Below are positions 55,641-64,000 of a stretch of 64,000 nt of DNA, piece by piece. Origin of the DNA: Himantopus leucocephalus (Eukaryota; Chordata; Aves; Charadriiformes; Recurvirostridae); contig RSEF01000019.1 in the NCBI GenBank assembly GCA_003993805.1, forward strand, positions 5,146,117 to 5,210,116, read 5' to 3'. Position numbers and translations under genes: made by a program. Each line of letters begins with the position of its first letter. The stretch's first letter is position 1. The notes beneath the pieces are model-generated. The model saw nothing but the letters and a program-made list of their open reading frames with translations. It ran no database searches and was not told the origin of the DNA.

Positions 55641-58600
55641 AAATACTTCAAATTTGCTCAACACAATTATGTTAACAAAAACCCTGTGGGACTTTATTTT
55701 TTTTTTTAACAAAACAAAAACACCAAAAAAACCCCCAAACCCACAATAGTCATAAAGCATGTGTTCACAGGGCTAGAAACGCCATTACATTTATCCTGAT
55801 TAGCATTCACTAAGCTTTTATGTGCACACACAGTTATTGCCAGGGTAGGGAAGAGGGGAGAGTAGGAAATGACAGTAAATGATTTGGCTGGTGAAGGTCA
55901 GGGAACTGAAACACGGATATGAGTTTCACTGCAGTGGCACAGCGACAGCACACTGAACAGTGAGGTTGTGCTCCGAGTTCCCTTTGAGCTGCACCCTCGT
56001 GGGAAACCCCCAAGCTGTGCTTGGGAAGGGCATGGGGGAACAGGGGAGCATTAGGGGCAGTGAGCAGAACTCCAAGGTGGCTGCTCAGGAGCCAGCTTGG
56101 AGGAAATGGGACTTCCTGGTGGTTCCTGTCAGTACTACCACTCTAAGGAGATGAGCTCCTTTGCCTCTACTCCTCTTGCTGTCTTCCTTCCTCCCGTCCC
56201 CACTGACATCTCACAGAGTAGCACCGCTTTGGGGTCACCAAGGCATCAAGACATGTCATGTGGATTCAGATGCTCGCTGTGGGAATTGGCTTGGTGCCCG
56301 GCATATCAGCCCACCAGGCAGGCTAGGACCTGGCTTTCGTCACTAGTTGGCTACAGGACAGCAGGAGTTGTGAGAAGCAGCACAGGAATCAGATTGAGTT
56401 TTCTACCCTGATGGTAGATGGCTCTACTGGTTTTTAGCCAGCAAGGATCTCAGCAGAATATTTTGAAGTAGACTTGTGTGCACGTATGCATGTAACAAGT
56501 TTACAGGCTCCTTTAGAAGGTAATGGTTAATTTTTCTATTTTCACATGTCCCCACTAGTCTCATCTTGGTCCTATTATCTTGATAATGAATAAACTCTGC
56601 TATTCTTGTTTTGTACAATAACCTCCACTCCACCATGCCACTAGTGCGTATCACTATTAAGACAGAATGACAAAGATTTCAGTGAGCTTTATAAAGCTCT
56701 TTGGGGATGAACCCCACTGTACTCCAGGTAAGTGCCAGCCCTGGCCCTGAGAATCTGTGTTAGGGAACAAATCTCTCAAATATTTGCTCTGCTCTCCTCT
56801 CCAGCACATCTAGGCTGCCGTCCACAGACACTATTCTCCTGCTGACCTGCCCACTGTGTAATGATCACACGACTTAGAAATAGAACATTTCCTCTTGCTA
56901 TCTGTGCATCTGGCTCAGCCCAGCAATGCGTGTGAAGAGAATGCCAGAAATGTTTCCCATCTGCAAGAAATGCAGGAAATCCCCTTGACAGTGTCCCTGA
57001 ATGCATCAAGAGACCTGCCAGTGGTGTTCCTGGCCCCGCACCGTCATCCTGCCTGTTTATGTAAAGGGTAAAGAGCTGAACATGCCAGGATTTCTATCAA
57101 GTGTATCACAGCATCTTCCCCTCCAATCTTCTCCTTCATCTGCACCAACAAACACCTCTCCTCGGACCTGCCTTTGCCTTTCTGGGGGAATCCTGAGAGC
57201 GTGTAAACTACAGCACGGGCTGAAACCGTTATCTGGCAGCAGCACACAGGCAGCAATAACCAAGCTGCCTCCTGCAGAATGGTATTGCCTGTGCCAGGGT
57301 TGGGCTCTGTGTCCTCAGCTGGACATTTACTGAGATGGATAGCTGCTGCTTTGCCAGCACTGTTTAGCAGGCACTAATCCTGCATATAGAAAGTGCCTGT
57401 GTTCATAGGGGGCCTTACAACACATGGGGAATATGGTTGCAAAAGCTCCTAAAGTCTTTTTGCAAGAAGAGTTGTCAGGCCCAATGAATGAAACAGCAGC
57501 AACAGTGATGGAGATGGTGGTGGGCATCCAAAGCAGTACTTAGACTTTGAAGATGGGTCCTGTTGGGTTTGTGAGTGAAACAACCACATACCTTAGGCTT
57601 GTTGCATTGCAATTGAGTGAGAGGTCTGAGGTGGGGATGTGTCTATCTACACTTGGGGGGGTCCAGGCTGAACTGACAATCCCTCTGGTGTAAGAGAACG
57701 AAGAATGAGAGGGCTATCAGAGGCAACTGTTGCCTTGGACTGACTATTTCCAAGGCAGCACAGCACCTAAAGTCCAGCTTTGTGTGGCACATCTGGCAGC
57801 TAGAGCTGAAAAAAAAAGTCTGCGCTTAAGTCAAAGTGTGAGGGGGCATGCAGTCCTAAAGCAGGTTGTGGAGCATTAGCAAGATCTGAGCGCCAAAGGG
57901 GGAGGACCAGGAAGAAGGTGAAATGAGGACTCCTGCTAGCCAGGCAAGAGAGAGCCAGCTCAGAGTGCTTCTAATAAACCAAAAAATTATGACACAGTGG
58001 GAGAGAAATTTAGCATGTCTTCCTGACACATACAATTTGACTCCAATAGTCCCACACCACACCAGTTCTGTCTCTGTTGCCTCTTCCATAAAGACATTAA
58101 ATCAAATGTCGAAGATGCTTTTTCAACTTACGATATGATGCCATTGTTCATGCTGCTGGCTGCTTTAGGTACAAGTGTTACTGAAAGCCCTGATACCTTA
58201 CCTGTAAAAGAAACAAGGCTCCTGAAAGAGGCGCACTTCTGCTGTGGAGTAAGAACAGAAGAGGCCACGGAAAACCAAAACATTTTGCAAAAGCAATCGA
58301 GGGCTGCAATATATGAAACAAGGAGATATGCCTTAGAGGACACAAGTCCCAACTTCCATTCAGCCACAGCTATATGATCTTTTTTCTCCAGCTTTATTCT
58401 TGGCTAACACTAAGGCCTGATATGGCTGGTAGAAAGATCTGCTCAGTGCCCAGTTAAGTAAACACTCTAACTTCTACAGAGACTGCAGGGCCATGCTTCG
58501 TGCGTGAAACCCGCAATTAGTGAGCAGCCTGTTGTTCTGTGCCAACAGAAAGCACACACAAGGTTATGGAAGGTACATATCAAATGTAGTACGAACAGAG

Positions 58601-59421
58601 ACTGAAATATCATAACATCTTTCCCCTCCCCAAGCATGAGGTGCTGGCTACAGCCTCCCCCAGACAATCAAGACACTGGAAATTATCACTTTTGGTTTAC
58701 TGGTAATTCACGGAGGGAAGAAGAGGCTAAGTTGTCTCAGTGACTACCCAAAAGCCAGGCAGGGAGATGTAGAGAAGAGCAGCGAATCAGGAGAAGACAA
58801 ATAGAAATATCTCCCCACAATTCACAAATTCACTGTTTCCTTCTCCCTACACTGAAGTTCTGCTTAATCCAAGAGACAAATTTATTGCTCAGCACAGATG
58901 TCCAGACAGTGCAATTTATTGTTTTAAGACAGAGGCCAGAGATGATGGGTCACTACACCTAGGTTGTTTTTTTTAACTGCCAAGACAAAGGGTTATGATA
59001 TGGTCATGCTGGGAGCATGAGGAATGAGCAGGAAGAAACAGAAATTTTGGAACACAACCAGAGAAAGCAGCAAATTAACTGACATCTGATTTTGTAGCAT
59101 AAATGTTTTGCAGGACTTTGGACTACATAAGCAACTAATTTCCTCATTTAGCTAGCTCTAACGCATAGTCATATCTTCTCCTCTGATAGTTTCAAAATCA
59201 CTGGCCCATCTAACTGGCTTTCAAACATCTACTATTCCAGATACAAACATAACTGTGTTTTTTTTTAAGGCCAGCACTACATTTTTCTGAGGGAGAGACC
59301 ATGTGCATGTCCCCAAAACAACTGGGGAGTTTTACAGTCCTGTAAGAGCAGAGGAAATTGAAGGCTGATCTGCCTTGCTGCTGCATAGTGCAGCATGCCT
59401 ATGGCATGTGAACGACCAAAC
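55641..59421. other. gene-free stretch
   Basis: No recognised exon. Frames at 56097-56411 and 57001-57333 (104, 110 codons) overlap opposite-strand frames and match nothing. An 80-codon ATG frame at 58135-58377 with a hydrophobic start is treated as a finding. AGCTTTATAAAGCTCTTTGGGGATGA at 56686-56711 could be a SINE tail trace (aagctctttggggcag) and is too short to call. Confidence 0.45.
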
Positions 59422-59455
59422 AGTTGTGTTAACTCAGCAGTTGCGTTATCTCAGC
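59422..59455 (+). repeat. 17-bp imperfect tandem pair
   Basis: AGTTGTGTTAACTCAGC (59422-59438) is followed immediately by AGTTGCGTTATCTCAGC (59439-59455), two mismatches. A similar string, GTTAACTGCTGCGTTATCTCA, occurs at about 60187-60207. Minor local duplication. Confidence 0.85.
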
Positions 59456-61839
59456 TTTTTTGCACTGCTTGCTCTAATCCTCCTGGCCCATCACACTGAC
59501 AGAACAGCAACTCTGCTATCTATTGCCCTAGGGCTGTTCTTCCCTTCCCTACCCTCCTCTGGGTCCAAACACACTTTCCCAACATGATTTCCTCCTTCCC
59601 CATCACAAGAAGAAAAAAAGCTTCTTCACTTTCTCCTCTAATGGAGCCTGCACTTGATGAAGCAGCACCGTTATTAGGGGAATGGACTGTTAACAACATT
59701 TGGGCATTTCTTAGTAATGAGGGCAGTGAGATGGAAGGGGGGAAGTAATCAAAATACATGTACCAGATGGGCTATTTCAGACACATTTTTCTCCCTTAGC
59801 ACCTGTGAAGGGCATTGGCTTTCAGCAGGGATACTTTTTGTAATGAAGTTAAACCCACAGAGCATGGTGGGACAATTTGTATCCGCTCACAGACAGGAGG
59901 AGGGAGGGAAAAGCACTGTATTCAGAGGAGTTTTCTGGCACTAAAGGGACTCTGCCCTGGCTAGGCCCAGGGGACGGGACCAAGAGCCCCATTTCTCTAC
60001 CTGTTCCCACCACAAGCAGAGGTTGATTCGGTCTCCACAAGCTTGTCAATCCTTTCTGTGTTACAGGGCAACAATAAAGGGGGACAAGGAACAGATGGAA
60101 AAGCTCAAGGCAGCTACAATGACACAGAGTCGTACTGTGTCTCAGGCTGAGAAGCCAAAACATGTATGCAGCCTAACACCAAAATGTTAACTGCTGCGTT
60201 ATCTCAAGTCTCACCATTCCCTCAAACTCTGCAGTGGTGAAACACATCCCTAGGACAGAACAGGGAACAACTCTCCGTCGCTTCAGAGAGGCTCAAAAGT
60301 GCCAAACACAGACCAGACTGAACCCCTCACCAGGTCTCTAAAAGCCCATACACTGCTGTGGCAAAACCATGGCTCCAACCATTTGGGGGGGATTGCCTGC
60401 TCTGTGGAGGAGCTGCTTAAGAAAGTTGCTTCAGACGGGGAGAAAGGATGTCAGAACAGCACTGGGTGCCTCTGCATATGGAGAGGTTTTGCAAAAAGGT
60501 GTTTGCAAAAGGATGGAAAGGTAAGTCTTGGGTGTGAGATGCTGGGCTAGGGGCTAGGAGAGTGAAGTGTGTTTCACCACTGAATCAGTGCATCTTTGCG
60601 TAAACCAGACAACTCAGCCAGGAGCCACCACATAAACCAGACTCCAGTAAAATCAACACTATCTACATCAGTGCTGGGCACCATAGCACAGTATCTGTCT
60701 GCTGCAGAGATGAGGAAATTTTATAGGTAGCTTTAGTGCAACTGCAAGGACTGAAGCAAGAATTGTACAAGCACTGAAATGTAGAATTTTTCCCAGCCAA
60801 CCTAAAAGTTTTTATACCACAAGTTTCCAGCTTTCCATTACTTGTTGAATGGAGTGCATCTTCAGCCTTGAAAAGGGAACAGCTATAATTTCAACACATG
60901 TTGCTGAGAGCAGAGCATAATAAGATGGTAATCCTATCATTAGCATATGAGCATTATTTACCCAGCTGTTACCTGCAGATATGACAAGTAACTAAGGGGC
61001 GCAGGGTGGAACAGGCAGAGCTCAGCGATGTCAACATGCAAAGATGTTCCATTATCTTTAAAGCTGACACAGTGAGGCTGGAGCTTTAACATTTGTCTTC
61101 CGTACTGTGCTGCAAAGACTCTCCCCCTGCCCCAATCTGTTTGAAAACCATCTCACAGAAAACGGATGGTCTAAAGTAAAACAACAAAACCCAGCTATCA
61201 ATGTGCTATTTGTATCAAATAGGCAGCAGGAAATTGTAGGTAAAACCTGCCTGAGGCATTTGGTTTTGCAGGACGGCAAAAAAAATATCAACTCTGCTTG
61301 CATTCAGAGAAGGACCCGCAGCCACAGGGCTGTCAGCAACACAACTGATCACCAGAGGACTGTTTTATTGCTCGGCTTGTTTTGCATTTATACAGTGATA
61401 AAGTAGCAGGAGTTCCTCAAGCAGGAAATGGTGGTATCAGCTTTACCTTTTTTTTAAAAGGGAATTTAAGGTGAGACTTGCGAAAAGGTTGGTGCTTGCT
61501 TTATTTATTTGTATCCCCTTTCTGGTCCTGTTTGCTTTCTAGTCAAGAACTCTGCTTCTTCAGTGTGCATTCAATATTAAATTGCCTCTTAATGTACTAA
61601 CAGCCAGACTTCTCTTGAAGAATATGCTCCAGCATAGAGAATTCACAGCATTTGTCAAGGAGAAAAGGATTAAGTGAATAGGGACCCCAGCCAAGTTTTC
61701 TTGATTTTTTTTCTTCAGGTACTGGTAGATAAAAAATTTACAAAATTTCCTGGATTATTTATTTATTTATTTTTCCTATGCCTACATAAGCACTTTTTTG
61801 TTGACAGAAACATCTCAAGCTCTCATCTCAGCCACCCCC
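59456..61839. other. gene-free stretch
   Basis: No recognised exon. A 104-codon minus frame (59849-60163) and a 99-codon plus frame (61107-61406) match nothing known. An ATTT microsatellite lies at 61755-61773. The block 60890-61000 is listed separately. Confidence 0.45.
60890..61000. promoter_or_regulatory. candidate conserved non-coding block
   Basis: TAATCC (60929-60934), a CATATG E-box (60944-60949) and a CAGCTG E-box (60963-60968) fall within 40 bases of AT-leaning, non-repetitive DNA, with ATTAGCATATGAGCATTATTT between. This is a dense homeodomain/bHLH word cluster by eye. Conservation is untested. Confidence 0.25.
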
Positions 61840-61925
61840 ATCACAAGCAGGACTTATCCAAGGTCACAGAGTCACTGGCAGGGAAGGAAATCAGACTCCA
61901 TTTTAGCCTTATAAGGCTGGCAGTG
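61840..61925 (-). repeat. MIR-type SINE remnant (antisense)
   Basis: CAGGACTTATCCAAGGTCACAGAGTCACTGGCAGGGAAGGAAATCAGACTCC follows the complement of the MIR core (gcccaaggtcacacagggagtcagtggcagagctgggaatagaaccca). The 3' core words are missing. Orientation minus. Confidence 0.6.
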
Positions 61926-64000
61926 GCAAGATTCTTTTTGATCAAGGGCTTTTGACCCTGGAATTTAGTTGCAAGCACATTCCCCACGGAAAGCGCTTCA
62001 CCAAGGGAGCCAGCACAGGCACTGGAATGCAGTGTTTCACTGCCTACAGCACCTCCAGTGACGAGCCGTGCAAAGAGATTTCTCATCACTGAGGAAAGGA
62101 AGAACCTCCCCATGGTTTCTAATAGAGAAGGGGACTATCTTCCAAGCCTACAAGGACTGTCATCCACAGGTTCACCTTGTGATAAAGTGGATATTTCCCT
62201 CCCTGTATTTCAGAAACAGCAGCTGGAAAAAGCTGCCTTTAAACTAAGTTTTTAGACACACTTGAGCAGCATCCATGGGGAGGGAGAATGTGCAGATTCA
62301 GAAATATGACACATCCTTTGCAATCACTCTTCATGGCCTTGACTCCTTAAAACACCACAGGCTCCAGCAGCGTTTCATAGACAGTTCAATTGCTCTTATG
62401 TAGCGCTCTGCCGCCCACTTCCTGAGTTATGGAGGGGCTCAGCTATATTTCTAATGAGAGCCGCATTAGCCAGTGGAGTGAACATGGCTATAAGGATATA
62501 CATTAATACCACTTATTGCTCCAGAGGTTGAGATCCTCAGGCTGAGGGCAGGAGAGGGTGAATCCCCTTCTAAAACCAATCTTGAAGGAAAAGATCTGGC
62601 TAGTTAGATCCCAAATATTGAAGCAGAAATGGAAGAAGGCCTTCTTTGCTCTGCAAAGGATGTGGTGGAGGCCTTTTGCAACGCTCCTGCTTCCCATCCA
62701 TCCACAGGGTGAGTGAGAAATGTTGCCTGGAGGGCTGCAGCCCCAAGTCCAGAGAGGGAGGAGGACTGGTATTATTAAGACAAAATTCCTGTTTAAAGCA
62801 CGCTGCCTCTCTGAACTCGGTCTCTCTTTTTTTATCTAGGGAATTCTGCCCTCTCTGACAGGACAAAAAAATCAAGAGGGCTCAGTTTGGAAATCCTAAA
62901 ACTGCCTGCAGAGAAAAACAGGATTGTAAAAGTCCAGATATGTTTATCCTCCCAAACCTCATGAGGCTGCCCCTCAAGCAGGACAACAGCTAATCCTGGT
63001 ATGAATCCCCCTTCCCACTGATCAAACAACACTGTAGCAAAAGCCTTCCCATTCCTATACTCAGAGTAAGGAAAGCTTTAATCCTGTTTAAAAAGCCTTC
63101 CAGGCAGCCTGGCTTCCCACCCAGCTTTTCCAGCAGCAAGGCGAATCCCAAGTGCTTTTAACTCCATTGCACTGTAAACATGCGAGCACTAAACAGTCCT
63201 CAGAAGCACATTTCTGAGTGAGCCTTAGGGACCTTGGGCAAAGTAAATAAAGTGGCAGAAAGCCTTTCTAGAGGTTTCATAGCCTCTAATTTCCTCACCC
63301 AATAGTCACAAGTACAGCAGCTGTCACTTAAGGCTCTCAGCAATTCACACATCCCAGCCCAGCTCTTGCTGTTCAGTGTTTGCGAAACACTCAAAGCCAT
63401 CTCCTCAACTGTCTCCAGAGTAAATAAAGTTCAAGGCAGTATGACAAGAAAATTAGAGACTGTAAAGTCTTGAGAAGCAGTTGTAAGGTAAACTGTCTTG
63501 CCCCGTGCAAGGTGCATTAACTTACAGCCCCTTGTAAGTCATTTCTCCCTGCATGGAGTTTTTGCTCACAAGAGCTAGCCACTCTCCAGGATACTCCGGT
63601 AAGACACCCAGCTGAACAAGCCAAAGAGGATACTGCTACCCTGACAGGTGGGCGCTCAAATGACAGAGCACTCGAGTGCCTGTTAATGGGATTTCTGCAG
63701 CCCAGAGAGAAAGAAAGCAGAGGCGGCTCAAAGATGACTGCTGGAATGAAGGTCTGGAGAGATGCTTAACAGCTGGGATGTGTTTGGGAAGGAGGACTGT
63801 TTGTACAGGAGGGACTCCAGATGAGTGGAGGAGCAATGCAAAAACCTGCAAGCTCAGAAATGGAGGAAGAGCATTAGCACAGAGACAAGGTCTTGTTATA
63901 CAGCAGGAGTAAAATGGGAAGAAGACTACAAGGTTCTAGGAAATAAATGAACAACTTATAACAGGAGGGCAAATAAGAGGCAAGTACAAAGGAAATGAGC
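61926..64000. other. gene-free stretch to the window end
   Basis: No recognised exon. A 65-codon frame (62058-62255) has a fairly protein-like composition but no match or ATG. GTGAGCCTTAGGGACCTTGGGCAAAG at 63220-63243 could be a MIR trace. The last kilobase is purine-rich on the plus strand. No structure is visible at the window edge. Confidence 0.45.

Noticed and set aside
56686..56711. SINE tail (AAGCTCTTTGGGG)
   Set aside because: Thirteen matching bases without supporting flanks.
60187..60207. Third copy of the 59422 tandem unit
   Set aside because: Shares only GTTAACT and GCGTTATCTCA with different spacing; likely coincidence.
48827..60934. Window-wide enrichment of TAATCC sites
   Set aside because: A 6-base word is expected about 30 times in 64 kb on both strands; only the close pair at 48827/48846 is notable.
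1..64000. CRISPR array, operon, prophage or bacterial gene cluster
   Set aside because: No regularly spaced repeats, no long frames with ribosome-binding sites, and repeat content is vertebrate.
1..64000. Endogenous retrovirus or intact DNA transposon
   Set aside because: No paired long terminal repeats, no gag/pol-like frames and no matched terminal inverted repeats with target duplications were seen.

Overview
This looks like non-coding DNA from a land vertebrate. The pointers are general CpG depletion, scattered old CR1 LINE tails, tRNA-derived MIR-type SINEs, one SINE with a 5S-rRNA head, short homopolymer runs, single-base assembly gaps (n) and no bacterial-style gene packing. CR1 tails together with MIR-like elements and a 5S-headed SINE that are still readable by eye suggest a slowly evolving sauropsid. 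A crocodilian or turtle is my first guess; a slowly evolving bird is possible and I cannot exclude it. That is inference from remembered repeat families, not a database result.

I find no protein-coding gene I can defend. The longest open frame is 169 codons (5584-6093, minus strand) and nothing translated resembles a family I know. Long frames lie on both strands of the same stretches, as expected by chance in GC-richer DNA. The window is best read as intergenic DNA or one very large intron. I recognise no tRNA, snRNA, rRNA gene, CRISPR or intact mobile element.

Layout. 1-8.5 kb: gene-free, a MIR remnant at about 2.55 kb, a GC-rich spot at 3.2 kb, a CR1 tail at 7.5 kb and a short CpG-island-like patch at 8.15-8.31 kb. 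8.5-21 kb: the 5S-headed SINE (8565-8760), a perfect 24-bp tandem pair (9650-9697), CR1 tails at 13.5 and 20.7 kb, a near full-length MIR-like SINE (18680-18915) and an 11-bp perfect hairpin (15410-15438). 21-35 kb: AT-rich stretches with homeodomain/POU/SOX/TCF-like words that look like candidate conserved non-coding elements, a long CR1 tail (27235-27660) and a SINE (31719-31905). 35.8-36.25 kb: the most unusual local structure, two adjacent tandem duplications (35 bp, then 175 bp) each split by a single n. 37-48 kb: SINE and CR1 tails, A/T-rich low-complexity elements and a 226-bp minus-strand stretch with exon-like boundaries (41090-41315). 48-64 kb: more candidate regulatory blocks, a third n-split duplication (49869-49946), old amniote repeats (51.3-51.5 kb), a CR1 tail (52930-53080), a 41-bp imperfect palindrome (54079-54119) and a MIR remnant at 61.8 kb.

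Because there are no confirmed genes, there is no pathway to describe. If the window does anything, it is most likely long-range regulation by the AT-rich blocks and the CpG-rich patch. No new biological system is demonstrated here; the n-split tandem repeats, the CpG-rich patch and the exon-like stretch deserve the first checks.
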